From: Muribaculaceae bacterium
GTDB lineage: Bacteria; Bacteroidota; Bacteroidia; Bacteroidales; Muribaculaceae
Direction: 5' to 3'
Assembly: GCA_022510385.1 (NCBI GenBank)
Contig: JAFLTQ010000014.1
Span: forward strand, 1 to 64,000
DNA length: 64,000 bases
This document shows positions 38,689-49,056 of this stretch, piece by piece. Each line of letters begins with the position of its first letter. The first letter of the stretch is position 1. The notes below the pieces were generated by a model. The model was not told the DNA's origin. It saw only the letters and a list, made by a program, of their open reading frames with translations, and ran no database searches. The translations under genes were made by a program, and so were the position numbers.

Positions 38689-39240
38689 TATTATCTATTA
38701 CTGTTAACTGCATGCCTTCTGGTGTTCCGAATGTATATTGCCCAATTATAGTCTCTGGAGCGTATGCCACACTGAATTTCTCTCTTCCTTCCGGAGTGGG
38801 ATTTTCCCAGTATTTTTCCCTGTCAGCCCATTTCTTGCCGAGACCCTCTCTATATATGTTTCCATTCTGTGATACAATAGCCGTTATCCTTTCAGGATGC
38901 CACATAGCAAGTCTGAATCCTATCGGTGCTCCATAGTCAAAGACATACATTGCGTAATGTTTGAGCCCTATTTCTTCTGTGAATTTATCAATTATCTTGC
39001 TAATATGATCAAATGAATATTCAAAATCATTTCTATCCGGAGACTTGGTCTGTCCGAAACCGGGAAAATCCGGAGCCACTACATAAAAATCTTTGGCCAA
39101 TAACGGTATTAATTCTCTGTACATGTGACTGCTGCTTTGGAAACCATGTAAAAGTAAAATCACCGGTTTTCCGGATTACCTGCTGTCCTGTAAAATATTT
39201 CTGTATTGTCAATTTGGATAGTATGATAGCTTGTTTCCAT
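38663..39240 (-). pseudogene. Alpha/beta hydrolase remnant, frameshifted and 3'-truncated
   Basis: METSYHTIQIDNTEIFYRTAGNPEN | frameshift | ILLLHGFQSSSHMYRELIPLLAKDFYVVAPDFPGFGQT...GTPEG then unrelated tail overlapping nhaA. Confidence 0.75.
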
Positions 39241-39565
39241 GACTTTTAATACAGTTGGCAAACTGTGTGTTTTTCGGTATTTTCAAATTAAGTTTAAAAA
39301 ACAAAGTTGAGAGCAAAATTAATGAAAATTCCAGCTTGAAATCTTGAAAATTCACGGATTTCATTAATTGCCTTATTATCTAAAACTTATGTAAAATACC
39401 AATTTTTCACTTTCCATTTTTAGTTCCTCAATACCTGAAGTTAGGTTGTTATTTCTTGCTTCTTTCTTTGGCGAACCTGTGGATTAATTACAGTGAGCAG
39501 GGCAGAATATAACGCCTTTAAAAGAGGAACGGAGGAAACTTTTCATGAGTCAAGTGTGATGGAAG

Positions 39566-39632
39566 TCTGAACGTGGAAAGGTGACATCGGAAATTCCCGT
39601 GCCACCCTTCACTATACTTTTGCCACGACGCA
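39566..39632. repeat. REP-like dispersed palindromic repeat, copy d
   Basis: tctgaacgtggaaaGGTGACATCGGaaattCCCGTGCCACCcttcactatacttttgccacgac. Confidence 0.75.
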
Positions 39633-39750
39633 GCTGACGCTGGGGATGCCTTTTATAATAATTACTATCATCAATTTCTTTTATGAGAGATAAAAGGATA
39701 TTATTAAATATGATTTTTAACTATATCTTTTTTCAATTCTCTAAAATCCA

Positions 39751-39895
39751 TTAAAAAATCCGTTTAATCGTTTCAACGGATTTCTACAAACATTCTTTCA
39801 GAAGGATTATTCCCTCGCGGAAAAACCAAATCTGATCCACTTCACAGTGGATAAAATGTTTGATTGAATCAATTAAATTTCTAAGTAGAAATCTG
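39751..39895 (-). ncRNA. Candidate structured RNA with terminal terminator hairpin, copy 2
   Basis: Minus-strand P1 CAAACATT/AATGTTTG, P2 AUCCACU-GUGA-AGUGGAU, P3 UUUCC-GCGA-GGGAA, then AAATCCGTT...AACGGATTTTTT terminator. Confidence 0.5.
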
Positions 39896-39904
39896 CTATA
39901 TCTC

Positions 39905-40771
39905 TCAGACTTTCATGCTTTTCAATATATGATATAAGCCCAAAAGCTGTTCTATGTCTGTGAAATCAGCAGCTATCCCGTGACCGGTGTCAAGTTTGGA
40001 TATTTTTTCCATCTCCTCATTCGATAATGTGAAATCAAGAATTTCAAGATTCTCTTTCATTCTTTCAATCCTTACCGATTTCGGAATAACTATAATTCCT
40101 GACTGGACAAGGAAACGAAGTGCAACCTGAGCCGCTGTCTTTCCGTATTTGGTTCCGATACCTTCAAGAACAGGATTGGTGAAAATGCCGTTTTCTCCAT
40201 GAACCAACGGACCCCATGCCATCAGATGGGTGCCATATGCAGAACAAATTTCCTGCATTCTTTTCTGCTGTGAGAAAACATTGACCTCAAGTTGATTCAC
40301 AGCAGGTTTTATTTCCATATTATCCGCAAGATCCTCAAAACGGTCATAATAGAAATTGCTCACACCGATAGCACGTATCTTACCGTCCTTCAAGGCTCTT
40401 TCCATGGCTCTGTAAGTGCCATAATAATCCCCGAATGGCTGGTGAATGAGAAGTAGGTCTATATAATCGGTTTGTAATTTCTTTAAAGAGTTATCAATTG
40501 AATCTGCTGCTTTTTTATCACCAGAATTAGTAATCCAAACTTTTGTGGTTAGAAACAGATCCTCTCTTTTCAGTCCGCTTTTCTTCCAGGCCTTACCGAC
40601 CCCTTCTTCATTAAGATATGCTTGGGCTGTATCAATGGATCGGTAGCCAACGGCCAAGGCATCGCTTACACATTTTTCACATTCTTCCGGAGTAACTAAA
40701 TAAACTCCGTAGCCAATCAATGGCATTTCGACTCCATTGTTCAACTTAATCTTTTCCATAAAACTCTTCAC
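39905..40771 (-). CDS. Aldo/keto reductase
   Basis: 288 aa, YRSIDTAQAYLNEEGVGKAW, IRAIGVSNFYYDRFEDL, VIPKSVRIERMKENLEILDF. Confidence 0.93.
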   Translation of the reverse strand: MKSFMEKIKLNNGVEMPLIGYGVYLVTPEECEKCVSDALAVGYRSIDTAQAYLNEEGVGKAWKKSGLKREDLFLTTKVWITNSGDKKAADSIDNSLKKLQTDYIDLLLIHQPFGDYYGTYRAMERALKDGKIRAIGVSNFYYDRFEDLADNMEIKPAVNQLEVNVFSQQKRMQEICSAYGTHLMAWGPLVHGENGIFTNPVLEGIGTKYGKTAAQVALRFLVQSGIIVIPKSVRIERMKENLEILDFTLSNEEMEKISKLDTGHGIAADFTDIEQLLGLYHILKSMKV

Positions 40772-40903
40772 TTGACATTTAACCGGACTAACAACATAGT
40801 TCCTGTTAGTCTTTAAATTAATATAATAATCCCAAAAGGCATTATTGCCTGTCTAAATTAGTAACAATCTTATAATTAATAAGTTCAAAACAAGCCCTGT
40901 TTT

Positions 40904-41293
40904 TCATTCTCTTTTCAAATCAATCAATACTATCTGAGGATAAGCTCCAAATCGGAAGGCTACGTTCTCTCCAATTCCTGTGCTTACATATAATCGTTGA
41001 GGCCCTTCTGAATAAAGTCCACCCCATTCAGGATAAGAATATTTTGAAGGTGACCAATTACCGAGCTTAAATTGCATAGCATGGGTGTGACCCGCAAGCA
41101 TCAAATCAATATCAGATTTTGGGAGCACTTCCCGTCTCCAGTGGGAAGGGTCATGAGACAACAGTATTTTAAATTCATTCTCGGGAATACCCGACAAAGC
41201 TTTCTTCAAATCAGCCCTGTCAGTAAAAGACTCACCTCCGGCATTCTCAACACCTATTATAGCAATACTGTCATTGCCTCTTTTTATTTTCTA
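40904..41293 (-). pseudogene. 5'-truncated metallophosphoesterase
   Basis: KIKRGNDSIAIIGVENAGGESFTDRADLKKALSGIPENEFKILLSHDPSHW...LAGHTHAMQFK; N-terminal half absent, stop at the 5' edge. Confidence 0.7.
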
Positions 41294-41488
41294 AAACCAT
41301 ATAGGGTCCCATTCAATAAAGGATTTATATTTTATCTATCACTGTCTTTAAGGGTTTTTATTAAGGGCATAAACTGTATTTTACATAGGAAATTTTGGTT
41401 ATGTATCAATTAGCATATGAAGACAATTTTAAACTTCTTTCTTTCTATCTTGTTATATAATAAAACATTATCTAAAAATTTTCAGGAT

Positions 41489-42001
41489 ATGAAGTCACTC
41501 AAAGCAAATACAGGAACTATTGCACCATCACCGGCCCTGATAGTTTCATGTCGCAGCAAAGAAGGAAAAAACAACGCTCTTGCGGTCGGTTTTGCATCAA
41601 ACGTTTCTATTAATCCCCAAATCATAATGATAGGGATTGTACCCTCACATTATTCCTATAAACTCATTGAAGAGTCCGGAGAATTCGTTGTCAACTTCCC
41701 CACAGAGGATTATATGAAGGAATATCTTTTCCTTGGAACCAAATCCGGAAAAGACATGGATAAATTTGAGGCAATGGATATAAAATGGAAAGATGGCGAT
41801 GTGGTGAATGCTCCTATTCTTACTGATTGTGCTATTGCTCTTGAATGTAAGGTGCTTTCGTCAGAACAACCAAATGGAAGTGACCATGTAATCTTCTATG
41901 CTTCAATAGAAGCTGTGCATTGTGATGAAAAATATGTAAAAGACAATGGAAGGATAGACTGGAAGAATATACCTCTTCTAAACAATTTCCAATTGATGTG
42001 A
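41489..42001 (+). CDS. Flavin reductase family protein
   Basis: SPALIVSCRSKEGKNNALAVGFASNVSINPQIIMIGIVPSHYSYKLI; ATG 41489 preferred over 41417. Confidence 0.85.
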   Translation: MKSLKANTGTIAPSPALIVSCRSKEGKNNALAVGFASNVSINPQIIMIGIVPSHYSYKLIEESGEFVVNFPTEDYMKEYLFLGTKSGKDMDKFEAMDIKWKDGDVVNAPILTDCAIALECKVLSSEQPNGSDHVIFYASIEAVHCDEKYVKDNGRIDWKNIPLLNNFQLM

Positions 42002-42060
42002 TTTAAAGTTTTCTAAATAAATCTTTTCATAAAATTAAGGAATAGTAAAACTATTCCTTA

Positions 42061-42180
42061 ATTATTTGTTTTCTGCTTCAAAAACATTTCCTGAAAATAT
42101 AATTTTATTCTCACGTTATAGTGGCTATGATGTGTCTGGCTGATTTGTATTTACGGAATTACAAAAGATAGTTGCATTGC
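42061..42180. repeat. 120-nt dispersed intergenic repeat, copy b
   Basis: About 100/120 identical to 14341-14460. Confidence 0.8.
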
Positions 42181-42308
42181 AGGTCTGTTTCTTAGACATT
42201 ATCTTAATATTCTTTCTCATCCTTTGTAATAGCTTTTAACGTGTTTCTTTTATATCATGTCTTTATGCTTTTTGAAAGTTGCTTATTGGTTGCTTATTGA
42301 AAAAATTT

Positions 42309-42340
42309 AAGGCTCTTAATCACAGAGGATTAAGAGCCTT
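42309..42340 (-). terminator. tRNA-Leu terminator
   Basis: AAGGCTCTTAAT/ATTAAGAGCCTT, 12-bp stem downstream of tRNA on minus strand. Confidence 0.75.
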
Positions 42341-42346
42341 TTGGGG

Positions 42347-42427
42347 TGCGCACGAAGGGACTCGAACCCCCACGTCTCTCGACACCAGATCCTAAGTCTG
42401 GCGCGGCTACCATTACGCCACGTGCGC
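42347..42427 (-). tRNA. tRNA-Leu (anticodon TAG)
   Basis: GCGCACGTGGCGTAATGGTAGCCGCGCCAGACTTAGGATCTGG...GGGGGTTCGAGTCCCTTCGTGCGCA; acceptor pairing and anticodon stem CCAGA-CTTAGGA-TCTGG. Confidence 0.93.
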
Positions 42428-42739
42428 TTTCTTTGGTATGCAAAGTTAATGATTATTTTTTGTTCTGACAATTTTACATCTTTCAATTCTATAGAATATT
42501 GAAATTTTTACTCCTATCCTACCTGCTCTACCCATAAATTGAAACTCTTTATATCTCGTCTCCGGACCCTTAATTTTATAGAGAGATTAATAATACCCCC
42601 TTTCCCCAACTGGATGATTGTAAAGAAATCAGTACTTACCTCTTTGTTTATTGTTTCTTCCTTAGAATCTCCTAATTCCTCTTTTTTCGGAAAGTTTTAG
42701 TAAATTTGTAGTTCCTAAATTAAAACATAAAAAAAAGAA

Positions 42740-43960
42740 ATGCAGACTATAAGGCCTATCCTATTTTTTTTATTAACCCTCCTGTTTTTCGGAGAGTCAC
42801 ATGCCTATATTGGCGACGAAGCTCTTTCGGAATTCCTAAGGGGTAGCGGTATTCCAAAAAATTCCGTATCAGTGAAAATCATAGATTTAGCTGATGGATC
42901 CACTATTGCTACTCACAACGAAGACAGTTCGCTCGTGCCTGCCTCTATAATGAAATCTGTCACTACTGCTGCCCTGCTTGAATCTGCCGGACCTGATTGG
43001 AGGTACCACACCAGAATTTATTTCGACGGTCCGAATGATCTTGGATATCTCAGAGGAAATTTAATTATCGAAGGTGCATGTGATCCTACAATTAATTCTG
43101 AAAAAGAACCCTTCTCAGAAAATATTATTGATGAAATATATAATATTTTGAGTATTCATAAAATCAACCGAATAGAAGGGTCGATAATAATTGATGAAAA
43201 TAATTTTTCCGGAGCTCCTCATCCCGAAAGCTGGGCAAAAGAAGATCGGATGAAATATTACGGCACCGGAAGCCATGCTTTTAATTTCAGCGACAATGCA
43301 AGGGGTGACTTTGCAGTGAAAAATCCTTCTGTAAATTTCGTTTCTGCTTTGAAAAATCATCTTTCTGCCAATGGGATCGAACTGGAAGACAAGGAGCTGA
43401 CGGAAGGGAAAAGAATCCAGGTTCACGACCACCTTTCCGCCCCCCTTGATGAAATAATGAGAAGTTGCATGATGCGTAGCGACAACCTTTTTGCTGAATC
43501 GATGCTTCGCACCTATGGTAAACTTGCGGGCGAAGATGGTTCTACAAATGCTGCTGCCTTAAGGGAAATGAGTCTTTGGGAAGAAAAAGAGCTGCCATTA
43601 GCCGGTGTAAATATTGTAGATGGTTCCGGACTTTCTCGTTCAAACCGAGTGACTGCAAACTTTATGACCGAGCTCCTGAAGAATATGAGTGTCAATCCAA
43701 ATTATGCATCTTTCTTTCCGCTTGCAGGACAGGAGGGAACCCTGAAGAAATTTCTTGCAGGAACAAAGCTTGACAGCTATATAGCCATGAAAACAGGCAG
43801 TATGAAAGGAATTCAATGCTATGCAGGCTATAAACTCGACGACGATTATATGCCTACCCACGTGATTGTAATTATCATGAACGAGATAACAAAAAGCAGA
43901 GAAACGGCTAAAAAGGCTGCTGAAAAAATGTTACTATCAATTTTTGATGATGGAAACTAA
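42740..43960 (+). CDS. dacB: D-alanyl-D-alanine carboxypeptidase/endopeptidase (PBP4 type)
   Basis: SLVPASIMKSVTTAALLE (SxxK), SDNLFAESMLR, MKTGSMKGIQCYAGY (KTG). Confidence 0.92.
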   Translation: MQTIRPILFFLLTLLFFGESHAYIGDEALSEFLRGSGIPKNSVSVKIIDLADGSTIATHNEDSSLVPASIMKSVTTAALLESAGPDWRYHTRIYFDGPNDLGYLRGNLIIEGACDPTINSEKEPFSENIIDEIYNILSIHKINRIEGSIIIDENNFSGAPHPESWAKEDRMKYYGTGSHAFNFSDNARGDFAVKNPSVNFVSALKNHLSANGIELEDKELTEGKRIQVHDHLSAPLDEIMRSCMMRSDNLFAESMLRTYGKLAGEDGSTNAAALREMSLWEEKELPLAGVNIVDGSGLSRSNRVTANFMTELLKNMSVNPNYASFFPLAGQEGTLKKFLAGTKLDSYIAMKTGSMKGIQCYAGYKLDDDYMPTHVIVIIMNEITKSRETAKKAAEKMLLSIFDDGN

Positions 43961-44558
43961 ATTAAAAAAGCTATTAGATAAAATATATGAACTTGAAGGA
44001 CTTGTGGCTCTTTCAATTAGCCGGAGCCACATTCCTGACAATCTCCTGAACCTTATCTCAGAAAAAGGAGTGGAGGTAGGAAACCTTTGCTCTTCCCTAA
44101 ATGTCAAGGATAATGTCTTAAATGAAAGGCCCAGGGAAGAAACATCTTTTATCAAGGAGGATGAGAATCACGACATTTCAGATAACCAAAAGGCAGCAGC
44201 TATTTCTGTAGCCGTAGCTAATGCTCCTGATTTCAACCTCGATGAATATTTTATTGAAGAAGAATCGGAATCATCCCACGAAAATGTAGAGCCTGAGGAG
44301 GATTCTTTTAACGATAATTTTGAAAACAAGGTTGAAGAAAAAAAGGGGAGACTTGTATTCTCAATCAATAATCGTTTCCGTTTTAAAAAAGAGCTTTTTA
44401 ACAATTCCGATGTAGATTTCAACAATACTCTTGCATTGGTTGCCTCTATGGAAAATTATGAGGAGGCTGAAGATTATTTCCTCAATGAAGTGGGATTCAA
44501 CCGTGATGACAGTGTTGTGACAGATTTTTTGGAGATTATAAAAAGATATTTCAAATAA
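43944..44558 (+). CDS. Hypothetical protein
   Basis: 204 aa ORF overlapping dacB 3' end and abutting rsmI. Confidence 0.65.
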   Translation: MMMETKLKKLLDKIYELEGLVALSISRSHIPDNLLNLISEKGVEVGNLCSSLNVKDNVLNERPREETSFIKEDENHDISDNQKAAAISVAVANAPDFNLDEYFIEEESESSHENVEPEEDSFNDNFENKVEEKKGRLVFSINNRFRFKKELFNNSDVDFNNTLALVASMENYEEAEDYFLNEVGFNRDDSVVTDFLEIIKRYFK

Positions 44559-45254
44559 ATGAAGAATAAAGAGGGATGCCTTTATATTGTGCCTACTCCT
44601 GTGGGCAACCTTGAAGACATGACTTTTAGAGCTATTTCAGTTCTCAAAGAAGCAGATTTGATCCTGGCGGAAGACACCCGTACTTCCGGAGTGCTTTTGA
44701 AACATTTCGGAATCACCACTCCTATGAAAAGCCATCATAAATTTAATGAACATGCCACAAGCGAGATGATGGCTTCCAAAATTGCCGACGGTGAAACAAT
44801 AGCATTGATATCTGATGCGGGCACTCCCGGAATTTCCGACCCCGGTTTTATGATAGTCAGGGAATGTCGCAAACTTGGAGTAAGGGTAGAATGTCTCCCC
44901 GGTGCCACAGCTTTTGTCCCCGCTCTCGTCGGGAGCGGCCTCCCTTGCGACAGATTTGTATTTGAAGGTTTTCTGCCTCCCAAAAAAGGGAGAGCTACCC
45001 GACTTTCTCTCCTTGCCGAGGATCCTCGCACTATTATAATTTATGAAAGCCCCAAAAAGCTCCTCAAAACCTTAAAAGACCTTAAAGAGTTTTTCGGTGC
45101 AGATCGTCCCGCAGCCGTTGTAAGAGAAATCTCCAAAATACACGAAACTTACAACATTTCAACTTTCGGAGAGCTGGTAAAATTTTATTCTGAGAACCAA
45201 GCCAAGGGAGAAATTGTTATAATTGTCGGAGGAAAACTTCAAAAATCAAAATAG
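44559..45254 (+). CDS. rsmI: 16S rRNA (cytidine(1402)-2'-O)-methyltransferase
   Basis: LYIVPTPVGNLEDMTFRAISVLKEADLILAEDTRTS; ISDAGTPGISDPG. Confidence 0.95.
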   Translation: MKNKEGCLYIVPTPVGNLEDMTFRAISVLKEADLILAEDTRTSGVLLKHFGITTPMKSHHKFNEHATSEMMASKIADGETIALISDAGTPGISDPGFMIVRECRKLGVRVECLPGATAFVPALVGSGLPCDRFVFEGFLPPKKGRATRLSLLAEDPRTIIIYESPKKLLKTLKDLKEFFGADRPAAVVREISKIHETYNISTFGELVKFYSENQAKGEIVIIVGGKLQKSK

Positions 45255-45289
45255 AATACTTTAAACAATTAAATAACAAAATTAAAATC

Positions 45290-46156
45290 ATGAAAAAATT
45301 CTTAATCTCATTATGTGGCGGTTTATTGTTATTGACAACTGCCTGCAACAGCGGCTACAAAGAGAAGGCTTTACAAGACTCTCTAAGAATTGCTGAACTT
45401 ACAAGCGATTATGAAGAAGCTGCCACTTTTAATGATTCCTTGATGCTCTTGATGGCTGATATCTATAATGGACTTGACTCTATCAATATGCAAGAGGGAT
45501 TGCTTTACAATATGGGCAACGGTGAGACAAACAGAAGAGCTGAAGTGAGACGTAACCTCTCAGCCATAAAAGAAAGGTTGGCCACAAATCAACAGTTGCT
45601 CCAACAAATGGAGAGAAGAATGAATGAAACCGGCTCTCAAAATGCTGTCTTGTCTCGTATGATCGAGCAAATGAAATCGAAACTTGAATCTCAAGAGTCT
45701 CACATCGCTATGCTTGAGAATAAGCTTTCATCGGCTAATGATTCTATTTCTAATCTGAATACCCAACTGGCAGAAAAAGAGATACAGGTGCAGGTGCAGA
45801 CAGAGGCTAAAGATGCTGCCTTCAATGCTCTCAATGAAGCTGATCAGCAACTAAACACTGTTTATTATGCAATGGGCAACAACAAGGAGTTGAAACAAAA
45901 CGGCCTCTTGTCTAAAAAATTCCTCGGTGCAACTAAGGTGCTCGAAGGTGATGTTAATCTTAACTATTTTACCAAAGCTGACAAACGTACACTGACTTCT
46001 ATTCCTACCGGTGCAAAGAAAATAAAGATTTGGACAAATATGCCTGACGGCAGCTATCAAGAAATTAAAAATGATGATAAGACTATCACGCTTAAAATCA
46101 CAAATCCGGAAGAATTCTGGACTTACAGCCAATACCTTATCATTCAGCTCGATTAA
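45290..46156 (+). CDS. Coiled-coil lipoprotein (possibly Cbp1-like adhesin family)
   Basis: Lipobox LTTAC, central coiled coil, C-terminal beta-rich domain. Confidence 0.6.
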   Translation: MKKFLISLCGGLLLLTTACNSGYKEKALQDSLRIAELTSDYEEAATFNDSLMLLMADIYNGLDSINMQEGLLYNMGNGETNRRAEVRRNLSAIKERLATNQQLLQQMERRMNETGSQNAVLSRMIEQMKSKLESQESHIAMLENKLSSANDSISNLNTQLAEKEIQVQVQTEAKDAAFNALNEADQQLNTVYYAMGNNKELKQNGLLSKKFLGATKVLEGDVNLNYFTKADKRTLTSIPTGAKKIKIWTNMPDGSYQEIKNDDKTITLKITNPEEFWTYSQYLIIQLD

Positions 46157-46182
46157 TCAGATTACTAATTAAACTTCATAAT

Positions 46183-46209
46183 AAAGGCTTCCAAAAAATG
46201 GAAGCCTTT
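46183..46209. terminator. Bidirectional terminator
   Basis: AAAGGCTTCCA-AAAAA-TGGAAGCCTTT between convergent genes. Confidence 0.75.
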
Positions 46210-46245
46210 TATTATTGCCATTTACAAGCAATCACTTCACGATAA

Positions 46246-48246
46246 TTATTTGAGTTTTGCTCTCCTGGAATCCCAGATAAAATATGCTATTAATAATACA
46301 TAGGCTGCACATCCCAGGATCTGAGTCACTTCCAAGGAACCCGGAGTTTCATATTCAAACCCGCAAAATCTTGTTATAGCTGCAAAGACTCCAAAAAGTG
46401 CACCTCCGGCTATCAATCCCGAAGCAATCAAAGTACCCCGGTCTCTTCTCGCATCATTAAGCTGCTTATCCTTAGAAGAGTTACTAACAAAATATGCTAT
46501 GGCACCTCCCACAAGCATCGGGCTATTGAGAGATAATGGTATGAACATACCTAAACAGAAAGCCAAAGCCGGAACTCCAAGCCAATTAAGGATACAGGCA
46601 AGAATCGCCCCTATCATATAGAGCACCCAGGGGGTGTCTCCTCCCATCATCAGTGGTTCTATAACCTTTGCCATGGCATTAGCCTGTGGTGCCACAAGGG
46701 CATCATCACCAGTAAAACCATACACTTGATTTAAAACCATAATTACTCCACCAACAGTGGCTGCTGAAACCAGAGTACCGAGGAATTTCCAACTCTCCTG
46801 TTTCTTGGGAGTAGAGCCTAACCAATACCCTATTTTCAAGTCAGTCACAAAGCCACCTGCCATTGAAAGTGCGGTACAGACCACTCCTCCTATCACCATG
46901 GAAGCAACTATGCCTGAAGTGCCGCTCAATCCTATTGCCACAAAGATGGCTGAAGCTATAATAAGAGTCATCAACGTCATCCCGGAAACCGGATTGGAAC
47001 CTACTATCGCTATAGCATTCGCAGCTACTGTAGTAAACAAAAACGCTATGATGGTCACAACTCCCCACGCCACGGCTGCCTGCCAGAAAGTATGGATAAC
47101 TCCAAACCAGAAGAAGAGTAAAACTGCAATCAGACCTAAAACTGTAAACAAAACTATATGCTTCATTGAGATATCCATCTGCCATCTCTGCTCCTTGACA
47201 GCTGAGGATTTGCCTCTTAATTCACGTCCGGCAAGCCCTACTGCCTGAGCTATAATCGGCCATGATTTTATTATACCTATGACTCCTGCCATCGCTATGC
47301 CGCCTATTCCTATAAGTCTTGCATAATTACGGAAAAGAGCGTCAGGATCCATCATTGCAAATTCCTCGCTTCCATAGGTCCCCATTAACGGGATTATAAT
47401 CCACCATACAAAGATTGATCCTGCAAAAATCACAAATGCATATTTAAGGCCTACGATATAGCCCAAACCTAATAGAGCGGCACCGGTGTTACAACTTAAG
47501 ACCAATTTAACCTTTTCAGCCATTACCTGACCCCATGTGGCTGCTGTTGATTCAATTGTTTCTGCCCACCAGCCGAAAGTCGCTACTATATAATCATAAA
47601 CTCCCCCAATAAGAGAGGCTATTATAAGGGTCTTTGCCTGACTCCCGTTTTCTTCACTGCTACCCTCTCCGGATACAAGCACCTGTGTAGTGGCTGTAGC
47701 CTCAGGAAATGGGTATTTGCCATGCATATCTTTTACAAAATATTTCCTGAACGGAATGAAGAAGAGGATACCCAGAATCCCTCCCAATAACGATGAAAGG
47801 AAAATCTGATAGAATTCCACCACAATATCAGGATAGGTGGCTTGAAGGATAAAGAGCGCGGGGAGAGTGAAGATTGCCCCTGCAACTATAACTCCGGAAC
47901 AAGCCCCTATGCTCTGAATGATAACATTCTGTCCCAAAGAATTCTTCTTTTTCAGCGCATTGCTGAGACCTACAGCGATAATGGCTATCGGGATAGCAGC
48001 TTCAAATACTTGGCCCACTTTCAATCCCAGATAGGCTGCAGCTGCTGAAAAGATTATTGCCATCACCAAGCCGGTGAATACTGAATAGAAGGTCACCTCC
48101 TTCTGGTCGTGAGCCGGATGCATCACCGGTTGATACTTCTCATCAGCTCCAAGCTCACGAAAAGCATTCTCCGGCAAGCCGGTCGACGTATTCAAATTCA
48201 TTGTTTCTTCGCTCATAATGTTTGATTTATTATGCGAAATTAACAA
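46246..48246 (-). CDS. OPT family oligopeptide transporter
   Basis: 666 aa, many TM, KYPFPEATATTQVLVSGE, QSIGACSGVIVAGAIFTLPALFIL. Confidence 0.93.
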   Translation of the reverse strand: MLISHNKSNIMSEETMNLNTSTGLPENAFRELGADEKYQPVMHPAHDQKEVTFYSVFTGLVMAIIFSAAAAYLGLKVGQVFEAAIPIAIIAVGLSNALKKKNSLGQNVIIQSIGACSGVIVAGAIFTLPALFILQATYPDIVVEFYQIFLSSLLGGILGILFFIPFRKYFVKDMHGKYPFPEATATTQVLVSGEGSSEENGSQAKTLIIASLIGGVYDYIVATFGWWAETIESTAATWGQVMAEKVKLVLSCNTGAALLGLGYIVGLKYAFVIFAGSIFVWWIIIPLMGTYGSEEFAMMDPDALFRNYARLIGIGGIAMAGVIGIIKSWPIIAQAVGLAGRELRGKSSAVKEQRWQMDISMKHIVLFTVLGLIAVLLFFWFGVIHTFWQAAVAWGVVTIIAFLFTTVAANAIAIVGSNPVSGMTLMTLIIASAIFVAIGLSGTSGIVASMVIGGVVCTALSMAGGFVTDLKIGYWLGSTPKKQESWKFLGTLVSAATVGGVIMVLNQVYGFTGDDALVAPQANAMAKVIEPLMMGGDTPWVLYMIGAILACILNWLGVPALAFCLGMFIPLSLNSPMLVGGAIAYFVSNSSKDKQLNDARRDRGTLIASGLIAGGALFGVFAAITRFCGFEYETPGSLEVTQILGCAAYVLLIAYFIWDSRRAKLK

Positions 48247-48310
48247 TTATCATCTTGATTATAAAATTTTAACTAAATTTGCACTTAAATTTCAATAAAA
48301 TATAAAGCAG

Positions 48311-48880
48311 ATGAATGAAAATGTAATGATGATGAGGCGGGCTAAGGAGCAGCTTGCCGGTAAATGGGTGAATATCGCAATCGGAACCCTTATATATGTG
48401 GTTATAACGGCTGCAGCAAGCTATACATATGTCCTTTCTTTGCTTATATATGGACCCCTCACTTTCGGCTATTATCTCTATCTTGCCTGCAATATCGACA
48501 CAGGAGTAAATAATTTCAATCTTCTCTTCAAAGGATTTGAAAGGTTCACAGATACTTTAGTGGCAGGATTGCTATATTTCTTAGCTGTATCTATCGGCAC
48601 TTGTCTTTTGATTGTGCCCGGTATTATAGCCGCTTTAGGACTTTCAATGACATTCTTTATCATGGTAGACGATCCTAATATATCCGGTATTGACGCACTT
48701 CAGAGAAGCTGGAATATGATGCAAGGTCAAAAATGGAATCTTTTCTGTCTTTGGTTAAGATTTATCGGATGGTTGCTGCTTTGTATTTTGACCTGTGGAA
48801 TAGGCACTCTCTTCCTTGAACCTTATATAGTGGCCGCTACTCAGAATTTCTATAGAAAACTGAGATATGGCACATTCTAA
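48311..48880 (+). CDS. DUF975-like integral membrane protein
   Basis: 189 aa, ARRAKEQLAGKW-type start, GPLTFGYYLYL, LIVPGIIAALGLSMTFFIMVDDPN. Confidence 0.65.
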   Translation: MNENVMMMRRAKEQLAGKWVNIAIGTLIYVVITAAASYTYVLSLLIYGPLTFGYYLYLACNIDTGVNNFNLLFKGFERFTDTLVAGLLYFLAVSIGTCLLIVPGIIAALGLSMTFFIMVDDPNISGIDALQRSWNMMQGQKWNLFCLWLRFIGWLLLCILTCGIGTLFLEPYIVAATQNFYRKLRYGTF

Positions 48881-48910
48881 TCCTTTTTGAATAATAAACT
48901 TTAATATAGA

Positions 48911-48953
48911 AAATGTTAAGTTGGAATTCTATTAAGATTCCAATTTAACATTT
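48911..48953 (+). terminator. Terminator
   Basis: AAATGTTAAgTTGGAAT/ATTCCAAtTTAACATTT followed by T-run. Confidence 0.7.
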
Positions 48954-49056
48954 TTTATAAATTATAAAAATAAACTTTTCTGATTTTCATTTATCAAATT
49001 AAAAGCTAAAATGATGTAACCTTCGCGTAAGGTTTTTTCAATACAGGTAAAAATTC

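Noticed and set aside
39566-39632. REP-like repeat as an active MITE
   Set aside because: No clear target-site duplications or terminal inverted repeats beyond the central hairpin could be seen.
42061-42180. 120-nt repeat as a coding remnant
   Set aside because: All frames contain early stops in both copies and no shared peptide was seen.
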